Below, one piece after another: positions 53,585-62,652 of a stretch of 64,000 nt of DNA. The stretch is taken from contig CAVSDH010000004.1 in assembly GCA_963726765.1 (NCBI GenBank), positions 493,056-557,055 on the forward strand. Direction: 5' to 3'. How positions within the stretch are numbered: the first letter of the stretch is position 1; every line of letters starts with the position of its first letter. This stretch comes from CAIWHR01 sp963726765 (GTDB lineage Bacteria > Pseudomonadota > Gammaproteobacteria > Burkholderiales > Casimicrobiaceae). Under the pieces are notes generated by a model. That model was not told where the DNA came from. It ran no database searches and saw only the letters and a list, made by a program, of their open reading frames with translations. The position numbers and the translations under genes are program-made.

Positions 53585-54397
53585 TCAGTTGTGGGTCGAA
53601 TGCGGCGCGAATCCGCCGGTGGCGTTAAGTCCGCGCGACAGCTCCTGCGCGGCGTTGAGCAGCGGGCCCGCGCCGGCCTTTTCGAATGCCTGCGCCGACA
53701 TTCGAAACGCGGGGGCGGCGACACTCAGTCCGGCCACTGGCAATCCGTCGGCATCGAGGATTGGCGCGGCCAACACGCATAAACCAGGCACGTTCTCCTG
53801 ATCGGACACGGCGTAGCCACGCGCACGAACCTGCTTGAAGCGCTGCAACAATGTCTTCACGTCGGTTATGGTCTTTTCGGTGACTTTCTTGCGCGGTGCA
53901 GCCGCGAGAATCCGCTCCTGCTCCGCGCGCGGCAGGAACCCGAGGATCGCGTGGCCAATGGCCGTGGAGTGCACCGGCACGCGGCTGCCAATGCGGACGT
54001 TGACGCCGAGCCGCGTCATCCCGGCTTGCATCCGCTCGATGTACACGATCTCGGCGCCTTCCAGTACGCCGATCGAGGCGGCCTCGTTCATTTCTCCCAC
54101 GAGGTTGCGCAATATGGGGCGCGCCTGGGTTCGCAGATCGGAGTGCGCGATTGCGTTGAAGCCGAGATCCAGACACTTGAGCGTCAGGCGAAAGTTGCGG
54201 CTGTCGGGCAGTTTCGCGACATAGCCCAGCATGACCAGCGTGTTCAGAAGGCGGAACGTGGTCGCGTTGTCGAGCTCGGCACGCCGGGCGACCTCGGCTT
54301 GCACCAGCTCCGGTTCCTCGCTGGTGAATGCCTCCAATACCCGGAAGCCCTTTGCCAGGGAGTTCACGACGTTCTTGTCGGGCTGCTTGGTGATCAT
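53585..54397 (-). CDS. IclR family transcriptional regulator
   Basis: 270 residues. N-terminal winged helix (SLAKGFRVLEAFTSEEPELV, EVARRAELDNATTFRLLNTL) and C-terminal GAF-like effector domain (GVNVRIGSRVPVHSTAIGHA, YAVSDQENVPGLCVLAAPIL). First gene of the tartrate operon, 30 bp ahead of the DapA-like gene, behind an inverted repeat at 54413-54434. Confidence 0.91.
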   Translation of the reverse strand: MITKQPDKNVVNSLAKGFRVLEAFTSEEPELVQAEVARRAELDNATTFRLLNTLVMLGYVAKLPDSRNFRLTLKCLDLGFNAIAHSDLRTQARPILRNLVGEMNEAASIGVLEGAEIVYIERMQAGMTRLGVNVRIGSRVPVHSTAIGHAILGFLPRAEQERILAAAPRKKVTEKTITDVKTLLQRFKQVRARGYAVSDQENVPGLCVLAAPILDADGLPVAGLSVAAPAFRMSAQAFEKAGAGPLLNAAQELSRGLNATGGFAPHSTHN

Positions 54398-54412
54398 GTC
54401 CTAATTATTCGG

Positions 54413-54434
54413 AATGCGAACTTTAATTCGCAAT
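54413..54434. promoter_or_regulatory. Candidate IclR operator
   Basis: AATGCGAA-N6-TTCGCAAT inverted repeat (seven of eight positions symmetric) 16 bp upstream of the iclR start, with extra GAAC repeats just beyond. Position fits autoregulation of the operon. Confidence 0.6.
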
Positions 54435-54507
54435 ACGAACGAACATTAAGCCTCCGATCGGAGGCTGTCAAGAGGGTGACGAAAAGTATTTCGGGAAAAC
54501 GCTTCTT

Positions 54508-55511
54508 CTATCGAACCTTGACGACGACTTTCCCTTTTGCACGTCCCTTTTCGACGTAAGCCATCGCCTCTTTGGTCGATTCAAATGGAAAGACCCGGTC
54601 CAGGACCGGGCGTATGGCGCCCGTCTCGATGAGAGAACCGATCTGTCGCAACTGATCCCCGCTTGCTCTCATGAAGAGAAAGGAATAGTTGACCTGATGA
54701 CGCTTGGCTTGTCTTCTGATCCGGAAGCTCAAAAGACGCATCACCAGTTCAAGTATCCGGCTCAATCCAAGGTGCCTCGCAAACTCGGGATCCGGTGGAC
54801 CCGGAGATCGAGATGAGCTTTCCACCGGGTTTGAGCACTCGGAGGGACTTCTTGAGCGTCTCTCCGTCCAGACTGTTCAGAACCACATCGCAATCGCGCA
54901 GGACCTCTTCGAAACGATCCTTCTTGTAGTCGATCACGATATCCGCACCGAGGCGCTTCACCAAGTCGATATTCGCCGTGCTCGTTGTCGTAGCCACGGT
55001 GGCACCAACATGCTTCGCCAGCTGAATGGCGAATGTTCCGACGCCGCCCGAGCCCGCGTGGATCAGAACTTTCTGCCCTTTCTTCAATTGCGCCTTTTCG
55101 ATCAGCGCCTGCCACGCGGTCAAGCCGACCAAGGGGATGGAAGCCGCTTCCTCCATCGTGAGGCTCTTGGGTTTGATCGCCAGGTCGATCTTCGCTTACT
55201 GCGATGAACTCCGCGAACGTCCCGATTCGGTTCTTGTCAGGTCGTGCATACACCTCGTCGCCGGGCTTGAATCGCCGCACGCGAGATCCCACTCGGACTA
55301 CGACTCCGGCCAACTCGTTACCGAGAATGAGCGGCAATCGATAAGGCAAGAGCAGTTTGAATTCTCCGTCCCTGATCTTGGAATCCAGCGGGTTCACACC
55401 GGCAGCGTGGATCTCGATCAGGACGTCATCGTCCCGCATTTCCGGGTCTGGAACTTCGCCGGCCCGCACGCGATCTGCGCTTCCATAGCGATCGACGATG
55501 AATGCTTTCAT
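54508..55511 (-). CDS. MDR reductase, copy 2, two frame errors
   Basis: Paralogue of 41300-42301. The frame is interrupted at about 55187 (GTCGATC against GTCATC in copy 1) and at about 54801 (GGACCC against GGACC). With these two bases removed it encodes 333 residues, exactly copy 1's length, with mostly conservative changes such as ILPYRL to LLPYRL. NADPH site HAGSGGVGTFAIQLAKHVG is intact. Confidence 0.9.
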
Positions 55512-55544
55512 GTTGCTCTCCTGGTGCCCTGAGTTGCAACGCGC

Positions 55545-56400
55545 TTACTTTTCCAGGACCGGGGTGCGAGGCAGCGACGCCGATCGGTGCGTCGAGCCGC
55601 AGATCCTTTCGAATGCCGGCGTCCACCAATCCAGCCGGCGCAAATCTGCGAAGCAACCGCAGACGATTCGCGAGCCCACCGGCCGCGTAGCGGAGTTTTG
55701 GGCGGTCGGCGATGGCCGCTTCCAGCACGACGTCGGCCACGACGGTCGGCTCGTCGGCAGTTGCCATCACCTCCTTGAGCACCTTGTCCAGGAGCGCGCG
55801 AACTTCGCGATACTCATCGAGCTTCGAATCGGGGGCCAGAAAGTTCGCGTCGAACTGCGTCTTCGTGTAGGCGGGCTCGATGACCGAGACCCGGATGCCT
55901 CTTGTGCGCAACTCGTGATCGAGCGACTCCGAATAGCCTTCAACCGCATGCTTGGTTGCGGCATAGAGGGCGCCGTAAGGCATCGGAAGGAAACCAAGCA
56001 CCGAGCCGATGTTGATGATGCGGCCGTTCCCCTGGCGTCGCATGTGCGGCACGACGGCACGAGTCATGCGGATGAGCCCAAAGAAGTTGGTCTCAAAAAT
56101 CGCCTTTGCCTGGTCGATCGAACTCTCTTCTGCTCCGGCGGGCGCAACGCCGAAGCCGGCGTTGTTCACGAGCAGGTCGATGCGGCCTTCCAGGCGAATG
56201 AGCTCCCTCACGGCGGCTTCGACCGATTCATCGCTGGTCACGTCGAGCGGCAGCATTGCGAAAGACCGCTGGCCTGACTGGGCGCCGCGTCTGCTGGTGC
56301 CGTAGACCTTGTAGCCCGCCGTTGCGAGCCGCTTCGCAGTGGCTTCGCCGATGCCTGATGAGGCGCCTGTTACGAGGGCGATGGATCCTTTGATCTTCAT
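55545..56400 (-). CDS. SDR oxidoreductase, copy 2, one frame error at C-terminus
   Basis: Paralogue of 42783-43637. As given, the frame overruns into the reductase gene after LRLDAP. Removing one base at about 55584 yields SASLPRTPVLEK and a TAA at 55545-55547, for 284 residues, identical in length to copy 1. Catalytic IINIGSVLGFLPM and YAATKHAVEGYSESL are unchanged. Start ATG 56398-56400. Confidence 0.9.
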
Positions 56401-56484
56401 GGGAGTGCCTTTCAGTGGGGTTGGTGACGAACGCAACTGCGGTGGCGACCGTCGGGTCGGAGAGGAGACGTGTCCATGGGATGT

Positions 56485-56502
56485 ATATGATGATCGTCAT
56501 AT
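56485..56502. promoter_or_regulatory. TetR operator upstream of SDR, copy 2
   Basis: ATATGATGATCGTCATAT, a near-perfect palindrome at the same relative place as 43675-43692. Confidence 0.72.
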
Positions 56503-56541
56503 TAAAGATCGAACGCGCACAGACACGGGTTCCAAGTGGCG

Positions 56542-57123
56542 TCAGTTCTGGGTCAGAGCGAGATGCTTCAGCGCTGCTTTGCGCAGTGCGTCGGAAAGCC
56601 TGGGGTCGTCGACGGCACGCGCCAGCACCAGTGCGCCGACCATCGTCGCGACGGTGACGAGGGCGCGCTCGTGTGCGCCTGGCTGCCCCCAGTCGGGCGA
56701 CTGGCGGGCGACGAGGTCGATCATCTCCTTGATGCGGCGCGTGGCGGCGTGGCGGACCTCTGGCGCCTGGCGTGGCATCTCCGAGCCGAGCGCGGCAGTT
56801 GCGCAGCCGGTCTCAATCCCTTCGACGTGCGCCTTCGAGAGATAGGCCTGCATCATGGCCTGGAGCGCCCGCGGCGGCGGCGAGGTGGCGGCGATGCGCT
56901 CCATCATTGCCACGCTTTCACTGCCGGCACGGTCGGCGGCCTCGGCGAGCATCGCCTCGCGCGACGGGAAGTGGGCGTAGAAGCCGCCGTGTGTCAGGCC
57001 GGCGTCCTTCATGATGTCGGCGACGCCCGTGCCGTTGTAGCCACTGCGCCGGATGGCACGCGCGGCGGCCTCGACGATGCGGTCGTGCGTAGCTTCCTTG
57101 GACCTGGTGGCGGCTCGTTTCAT
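56542..57123 (-). CDS. TetR/AcrR regulator, copy 2
   Basis: 193 residues, same length as copy 1 and intact. HTH IMKDAGLTHGGFYAHFPSRE; most substitutions lie in the ligand domain (IAATSPPPRALQAMMQAYLS against IAAAVPPEQALRAMLKAYLS), so inducer range may have diverged while DNA recognition is kept. Confidence 0.9.
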   Translation of the reverse strand: MKRAATRSKEATHDRIVEAAARAIRRSGYNGTGVADIMKDAGLTHGGFYAHFPSREAMLAEAADRAGSESVAMMERIAATSPPPRALQAMMQAYLSKAHVEGIETGCATAALGSEMPRQAPEVRHAATRRIKEMIDLVARQSPDWGQPGAHERALVTVATMVGALVLARAVDDPRLSDALRKAALKHLALTQN

Positions 57124-57139
57124 ATGACGTACATCATAT
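57122..57139. promoter_or_regulatory. TetR operator at tetR start, copy 2
   Basis: ATATGACGTACATCATAT; half-site CATCATAT is conserved, the other half has one change. Confidence 0.68.
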
Positions 57140-57260
57140 TACATTCCAACGCGCAGCGCAAGGCGGCATTTCCGCCCGCATTCGCGTCTGGCGAATATCG
57201 TGCGCGCCCAATCGCGACACCGCACACCAACGTGTTCAGGGGTAGCACAGCTATGCAGGC

Positions 57261-57433
57261 GCGTGCACACGTTTTGCACACAACGCCACGCAACCGATTG
57301 ATGTTGAGCGTGAATCGATTCAATCCATCATAGGGGCCACGCACAATCTGTGGGATAAGTTATTCATTCATTGAACATTCTTGACGCGCGGTCGGTTCAA
57401 TAGTTGGTGAGAGCGACTGCTCATTTTATCGCC
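57261..57433. repeat. 173-bp interspersed repeat, copy R1
   Basis: Same length and order as R2 (58694-58866) and R3 (62653-62825). Begins GCGTGCACAC, contains TTGATGTTGAGCGTGAATCG and ends CATTTTATCGCC. R1 is the most diverged in its second half, where the hairpin seen in R2/R3 is degraded. No coding capacity. Confidence 0.8.
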
Positions 57434-57958
57434 ACGCGCACCCGACAGCGGTCACTCAACAGCCATTAGCCGACGCTCAATTGATTTGAAAGGAATCACC
57501 AATGAAACAGTTGGGAAGCGGCCGCGCAGAATGCTGCTTCTGATCGAGCGAACACCTTGCCGGAAATGCCTGCCGGCGCTTTCAGCTCACATCTTTGCCA
57601 GGCGGGAACCTGCCGCGTGATCTTCCGCTTCACGGCGGTGCCGAACCTTCAGCCAGCAGGGGCACGTCGCGGTGTCTTCGACTGGCGCTTAGACCAATGC
57701 CTTAGCGAGCTTGAGCAGCAGTTCCTTGAGCGGGATCTGAAGTGCCGCAACGACGATTAGGGGCGCCCTTGTCGATCGGCACGGCTCGCATTTTCGTCAC
57801 CGCGTCGTACATCGCGTTGGCGTCCGCGATAGGCCCGATTTCCGGGGGTGTCTGCGATTTGCCCTGCAGTCGGGGACGGCGGTATCTCGTCATACGAAAT
57901 GCTACGATTTTTGGCGAGCGTCCGCTTCATGCGGCAGTAGTGGGACGCAAGCCAATGA
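57434..57958. other. Spacer with gene debris
   Basis: A 13-codon plus-strand frame at 57502-57543 (MKQLGSGRAECCF) follows a good AAAGGAATCACC ribosome site and may be the stub of a lost gene. On the minus strand 57689-57893 carries membrane-protein debris described separately. Nothing else is recognised. Confidence 0.4.
57689..57893 (-). pseudogene. C-terminal remnant of a small membrane protein
   Basis: Minus strand reads ADANAMYDAVTKMRAVPIDK, then in a shifted frame LIVVAALQIPLKELLLKLAK and ALV before TAA at 57689-57691. This looks like a membrane-protein tail of unknown family with an internal deletion. No N-terminal part is present. Confidence 0.35.
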
Positions 57959-58372
57959 CTATGTAGCCACCTTCCTCCAAACTCGCAGTGGACAGTGGCG
58001 CGCGGCGAGGACGAAATCGTTGTCGGTTGTCAGCAGCATCAGGCCGTGGCGAATACAAAGCTGCGCAATCACGGCGTCGATCGTGCCGATCTGCAGGCCG
58101 GCGCGGCGGCAGCGATAGCGCAGCTCCGCAGCGTCGACGTGATCCTGCCGGTCCGGAGCCAGGAGCGGAAGCGCCGCAAAACGGTCAATGATGTCCTTTC
58201 GCGCCTTGGGGCCGGAAAATCCTTGCAGCAATTCCTGCAGGACGAGACCTGTGACCACGATGGTGTCGCCGCCCTCGAGAGCGTCACGCAATACGTGAAC
58301 TTCAGGGGCGGCAGAAACCTGGTCGCGACGGAATGCGAGCGACCAGACGCTGGTGTCGACAAACAGAGTCAC
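57959..58372 (-). CDS. vapC: VapC family PIN-domain ribonuclease toxin
   Basis: 137 residues. PIN acidic residues: Asp in MTLFVDTSVWSLAF, Glu in VLQELLQGFSG, and Asp in GTIDAVIAQLCIRHG and TTDNDFVLAAR. GTG start overlaps the vapB stop (GTGA). VapC toxins cleave tRNA or rRNA when free of antitoxin. Confidence 0.9.
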   Translation of the reverse strand: MTLFVDTSVWSLAFRRDQVSAAPEVHVLRDALEGGDTIVVTGLVLQELLQGFSGPKARKDIIDRFAALPLLAPDRQDHVDAAELRYRCRRAGLQIGTIDAVIAQLCIRHGLMLLTTDNDFVLAARHCPLRVWRKVAT

Positions 58373-58569
58373 CGGCGAGAGCGTTCGGCCTTGTAGTCGA
58401 ACGACTCATCCCATTCGAGCTTGCCCATCAAGTCGACCAGGCGCTTCTGGCTGCGGCGGGCAATGAACTCCTCCAGCGCGCGGGTAACCGCCGCCTTTTT
58501 GGTCTTTTGACCGCTCACCTTCAGCGCGCGGTCGATCAGTTCCGGGTCAAGGGCAAGATTGGTCGCCAT
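58369..58569 (-). CDS. vapB: VapB-type antitoxin
   Basis: 66 residues from ATG 58567-58569, with AAGGA upstream. N-terminal ribbon-helix-helix-like NLALDPELIDRALKVSGQ, and an acidic/aromatic toxin-neutralising tail LEWDESFDYKAERSRR. Translationally coupled to vapC. Confidence 0.87.
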   Translation of the reverse strand: MATNLALDPELIDRALKVSGQKTKKAAVTRALEEFIARRSQKRLVDLMGKLEWDESFDYKAERSRR

Positions 58570-58579
58570 GTGTCGTTCC

Positions 58580-58617
58580 TTACACAGTAGTTTACACACA
58601 TGCAATTTGACTGACAA
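58580..58617 (-). promoter_or_regulatory. vapBC promoter with direct repeats
   Basis: On the minus strand TTGTCA (58612-58617) and TAAACT (58589-58594) are 17 bp apart. Two TGTGTAA direct repeats with a 5-bp spacer (58580-58598) overlap the -10, a likely VapBC autorepression site. Confidence 0.6.
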
Positions 58618-58693
58618 GGGTCCGTTCGACGAGCACCGAGCGTCTGCGGGTATCGCAATGCGGCGCGCTGCAACGTAGTGCAGCTACGTGCGT

Positions 58694-58866
58694 GCGTGCA
58701 CACGATTTGCACACGCCGCTTCACAAGCGATTGATGTTGAGCGTGAATCGATTCAATCCATCATCGGGGCGACGCAAAGGCGGTGCGACAAGCTGTTCAT
58801 TCAAATGAGCTTTTCAACGCTCGATCGGTCCAATGGATTATTGGAGCGATCGGCCATTTTATCGCC
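58694..58866. repeat. 173-bp interspersed repeat, copy R2
   Basis: Contains direct repeats TGCACACG-ATT-TGCACACG, the GAATCGATTC palindrome, and a strong hairpin CGATCGGTCCAAT-GGATT-ATTGGAGCGATCG (12 of 13 pairs), then CATTTTATCGCC. Lies between vapBC and the 58953 regulator. Confidence 0.85.
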
Positions 58867-58952
58867 GAGCAAGCATGATCGCCGTCGCTCCAGTGCGGCG
58901 TGGCACTCGCAGATCGGGACCGCGCCTTCGAAGGGGCTTTGTGCGAGGGCCC

Positions 58953-60944
58953 TTAGAGGGGCGCCAACCCCGGCCCAAAACCATCGAGTTTTAGTTTGTG
59001 CACGAGCGCGACAAAACGCGGCTCCTTGCGCAAGCCGACCAGACGCGGATCGTCCTTCAAAAAGGTCAGCCGCGTATCGCGAGTGAGCAATGCCCGATCC
59101 AGTGCGTCGAGCGCAGGCTCGACCTCACCCAGTGCGGCGTACACCGCCGCCAGCGAGGAGGGTGACACGTAGCGCGTTTTCTCGACGGCGAGCAACCGAT
59201 TCAAAATCTCGCGCGCCTCGTCGATGCGACCAAGCCGTGCAAGGTAGACCCCGAGCAAAGCACTCGGTCGCGAGTTGCCATCCGCCAACGCCACCGCACG
59301 ACGCATTTCGTCAATCGCATTTTCGGGTTGCTGATCGGCAAAGAACAGAAGTCCCTGCGTGCAGTGGGCGAGCCAGAATCTCGGCGCGATATCCAGCGCG
59401 CGAATCAACCGTGCTCGGGCCTCGTCGCGATGGTTCGCCTCGAGCAAGTAAGCCGCCTCGAGCGTGTTGAGCACGGGGGACATCGGATCAAGTTCACGCG
59501 CCATGCGCATCTGGGCAAAACCTTCATCGGGCCGATCCTGATTCAACAACAGACTGGCCAGCCCAAAATGTGCCATGGCAACGTTCGGATTGAGCGCGAG
59601 CGCTCGTCGGAATTCGCGTTCGGCGCCTGGCCAATCGAAGTCGAACCAATAGAGCTTGAAGGCTTGTTCGGCACGGGCTTCGGCGAGATTGGGCACGATG
59701 GCCAGAGCGCGCTGTATCGCGAAGTCGGCCGGCTCGAATACGTCCGACGGCAGGGCATCGGCGCCGAACAAAGTGCGCCGATAGGTTTCGGCCAGGCCCA
59801 CCCAGGCCAGCGCATAACCGGGGTCCACCTGGAGTGCCTGCTTATACAGATCGATGCTTTTGCGCAAGCCGTCGGCACGCATGTCCTGCGCGTGTCGAGC
59901 CGCGGCCAGGTACAGCTGGTAGGCATCAGTGTTGCGCGTGCCGCCCAATCCGGACTGCGGTGATTGCGCACCGGCGAAGACTTCCAGGCTCGGCGCAAGG
60001 ACCTGCGCCACACGCGCCGAGATCATGTCCTGCACCTCGAAAACTCCAAGGAACTTCTCGTCGAAGCTGCCGCTCCAGGCGGCGCTCCCGTCGGCGGCGC
60101 GGAGCAAGCGTGCGGTGACGCGCAATTGGTCGCCGCGCCGCTGCAGCGAGCCATCGACGATCCACGCGACGTCGAGGTCACGCGCGGCGCGCAAAGGGTC
60201 CTGGTCGGCTCCCGCATAGCGACGGACCGATCCGATCGAGCGCACGACCAGTCCGGGCACCGTCGACAGGCGCGCGATAAGGCTGTCGGCCATACCGAAT
60301 TCCAGCAACTCGTCGCGCGCATCGGACACCAATGGCTTGAACGGCAGGACCGCCAGTGTCGAGAGGCCTGGTGTGGTGCCAGTCTTCGGCACCCAGCGCG
60401 ATGCCCACCACACCGCGCCCCCCACTGCCGTGGCGACACCCGTCGCCAACGCCAACTGCAACCAGCGCCGCCTGTCCGAGACGCTCCTGGCAGCGCCCGG
60501 CGTCCGCGACGCGACCGCAGGATCGGCAACCGGTGCCAACACAGGCTCGAAGGGAGGCTCGACCTGCAACACGGAGCCAGTCGCGGCCATCGGCAACCGC
60601 TCGACGGCTGGCGAATCCGGCAACTCGGTGACGGTGGCGATGAATCTGAATCCGCGGCGCGGCACCGTCTGGATGTAGCGGCTATCGTGGGTGTCGTCGG
60701 CGAGGGCGCGTCGCAGGCCGGAAATGACCTGGCTCAAACTGTTTTCCTCGACCACGAGGTCCGGCCACAGCGCCCCCATCAACGCATCCTTGTCGAGCAA
60801 TGCGCCGGCGTTTTCGACGAACAGCAGCAACGCGCTGAACAGCCGGGGCGTAAGGTTCAGCAGACTACCGTCGCGACGGCGTACCCGCTGCTGCGACCGC
60901 TCCAACACGAAATCACCGAAGGCATATCGTGGCGATGGAGACAT
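58953..60944 (-). CDS. CadC-like winged-helix regulator with TPR domain
   Basis: 663 residues. N-terminal OmpR-type winged helix (residues ~1-105: LTPRLFSALLLFVENAGALL, LSQVISGLRRALADD, YIQTVPRRGFRFIATV), one TM helix (WLQLALATGVATAVGGAVWW), an adenylate-cyclase-associated FlgO-like domain (LAVLPFKPLVSDARDELLEF) and about seven TPR units to the C-terminus. Membrane-tethered one-component regulator. Divergent from the dihaem cytochrome gene (106 bp apart), which it may control. Confidence 0.88.
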   Translation of the reverse strand: MSPSPRYAFGDFVLERSQQRVRRRDGSLLNLTPRLFSALLLFVENAGALLDKDALMGALWPDLVVEENSLSQVISGLRRALADDTHDSRYIQTVPRRGFRFIATVTELPDSPAVERLPMAATGSVLQVEPPFEPVLAPVADPAVASRTPGAARSVSDRRRWLQLALATGVATAVGGAVWWASRWVPKTGTTPGLSTLAVLPFKPLVSDARDELLEFGMADSLIARLSTVPGLVVRSIGSVRRYAGADQDPLRAARDLDVAWIVDGSLQRRGDQLRVTARLLRAADGSAAWSGSFDEKFLGVFEVQDMISARVAQVLAPSLEVFAGAQSPQSGLGGTRNTDAYQLYLAAARHAQDMRADGLRKSIDLYKQALQVDPGYALAWVGLAETYRRTLFGADALPSDVFEPADFAIQRALAIVPNLAEARAEQAFKLYWFDFDWPGAEREFRRALALNPNVAMAHFGLASLLLNQDRPDEGFAQMRMARELDPMSPVLNTLEAAYLLEANHRDEARARLIRALDIAPRFWLAHCTQGLLFFADQQPENAIDEMRRAVALADGNSRPSALLGVYLARLGRIDEAREILNRLLAVEKTRYVSPSSLAAVYAALGEVEPALDALDRALLTRDTRLTFLKDDPRLVGLRKEPRFVALVHKLKLDGFGPGLAPL

Positions 60945-61050
60945 GGGAGGACTTCAGACTTTTTCAGAGATCCTTCAGAAGCGGCAAAGGACTTCCAGGG
61001 CCAACGTAGCCATTGTAAACGATGTCAGCTCGGGTCCTGGGGGAGCAAAC

Positions 61051-62502
61051 GTGAAGGCGAACCAACGCACAAGCCTGTCAACTGCAGCGCTAATACTATT
61101 AGGCAGCATCGCGCTCAGCGCATGCGGCGGCGACGACAACAGCGCGAACCCTCCCGTCCTCGACGCCGACGGCTGCACCACGGCACCGGCCGCCGCGGTC
61201 GATACCCCCGTCTGTCGCGGCAAGGCCAACTTCCACGACCGGACCCTCGCGGGCCTGGGTAGTAATGGCCGCGCGTGTTCCGACTGCCATATGGATTCCG
61301 AGAATTTCCAGTTGACCCCGGCCGCCGCGCAGACAAGGTTTACGCAGATGACCCTGACAGGCGTCGACGATCCGCTGTTCCGTGCGATCGACGCCGATGA
61401 CTTCCGCATCAACGGTGCAGCCGCGCACGACTTCACGAACCTGACGCAGAACGGTTTGATCCGCGTCACGCTCCCGCTGCCCGCAAACGTCAAGCTCCTC
61501 GACTGCGGGGCCAAGGTCCCCTGCCCGGCGTCGGCCCTCCCCACCGACGAGACAGTCGCTGACGTCTGGCGCTCCGTTCCGTCGATTCTCGACGCCAACA
61601 TCACCGGCCCCGATGGTGCCGCACCGGCATGGCCGCGAGGGCCGAATCAGAGCGGCGGCTTCCAGCTCGACGGTCGCATCGACACGCTGCAGAACCAGGC
61701 GCTGAGCGCACTGCGCAACCATGCGGCGACCCGGAACGACCCGCCGGCGAGCTTCCTGGATGACCTGGCAGCCTTCCAGAACACCCAGTTCTCCTCCGCG
61801 AGCGTGAAGGCCCTCGCGGACGCCATCGCGGCGCACACAAGCCCGCTGCCGGATCCCGATCCCGTCCTGAATGCCCTGGAGGCGATGGGCAAGGGCGTCT
61901 TCAACCGCGCCTGCGCCCAGTGCCACGGCAACATGGGGGGACATCCGAGCGGCAGCACGCCGATCCAGCAGGGCACGCCGGGCACGCCGACGGCGCTCGT
62001 CCGCTACCACGACATCGCAACCGCCTGCCCGCGACCGGTAGACACCGCCAGTCCGCCGCGTTTCCAGTTCGCGCCGTGCAGCGCGAGCCAGATGGAGAAC
62101 GTGCGGACCTACGAGATCACCAACAGCGGCGCGCCGCCCAGCGGCACGGCTTGCGGTGGCGGCGCTCCTCAGCCCGCATGCGTCACCCGGATCACGACAT
62201 CGGATCCGGGCCGCCTGCTCCTCACGGGCTACCCGGTCGCCGGTGGGCCCGGCGACATCCAGCACATGGACATCCCGAACCTGCGCGGCATCAGCCGCAC
62301 CGCACCCTACTTCATGAACAATACCGCGGCAACGCTCGAAGAGATGCTCGAGCACTACAAGCAGTTCTTCATACGCGTGCAAATTCAGAATCCAGCGGCC
62401 CCGCTCCTCACCACCAAACCGGGTGTCACGCCTCCGGTCATAGATCGCCCGTTCACCGACGCCGAGGTTCCGGCACTCCTTGCCTACCTGCGCAAGCTAT
62501 GA
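61051..62502 (+). CDS. Lipoprotein dihaem cytochrome c peroxidase/MauG-like
   Basis: 483 residues from GTG 61051 with GGGGAG before it. Lipoprotein signal ending SIALSACGGDDNS. Two c-haem motifs: CSDCH (76-80) and CAQCH (288-292). MauG/CCP marks ADDFRINGAAAHDF and RGISRTAPYFMNNTAATLEE, where the usual His of PYFHN is Met, so the second haem may be Met-ligated. Periplasmic oxidant handling or cofactor maturation is possible. Confidence 0.87.
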   Translation: MKANQRTSLSTAALILLGSIALSACGGDDNSANPPVLDADGCTTAPAAAVDTPVCRGKANFHDRTLAGLGSNGRACSDCHMDSENFQLTPAAAQTRFTQMTLTGVDDPLFRAIDADDFRINGAAAHDFTNLTQNGLIRVTLPLPANVKLLDCGAKVPCPASALPTDETVADVWRSVPSILDANITGPDGAAPAWPRGPNQSGGFQLDGRIDTLQNQALSALRNHAATRNDPPASFLDDLAAFQNTQFSSASVKALADAIAAHTSPLPDPDPVLNALEAMGKGVFNRACAQCHGNMGGHPSGSTPIQQGTPGTPTALVRYHDIATACPRPVDTASPPRFQFAPCSASQMENVRTYEITNSGAPPSGTACGGGAPQPACVTRITTSDPGRLLLTGYPVAGGPGDIQHMDIPNLRGISRTAPYFMNNTAATLEEMLEHYKQFFIRVQIQNPAAPLLTTKPGVTPPVIDRPFTDAEVPALLAYLRKL

Positions 62503-62652
62503 TCGACAACCCGTTTTCGGCGGATTTCGCTCGCCCAACTCAAATTCGGACTCGTTTCGAACGCCGGCAATGGCCGCGCTCTCACCCGACGATAAATGCG
62601 TCGGCGATTCATCGCGTTCCGCCGCACTAGTGTGTATTGCAGCAAGGCACGT
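62503..62652. other. Short spacer, no gene
   Basis: Between the dihaem cytochrome and repeat R3. No supported feature. Confidence 0.4.

Larger units (their letters stand above)
54508..57162 (-). repeat. Duplicated TetR cassette, copy 2 (lacks MaoC)
   Basis: Collinear with 41300-44352 but missing the MaoC gene, and carrying three +1 insertions relative to copy 1 (about 54801, 55187, 55584). Ends are the same as in copy 1 to the base at the reductase stop codon. Confidence 0.9.
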
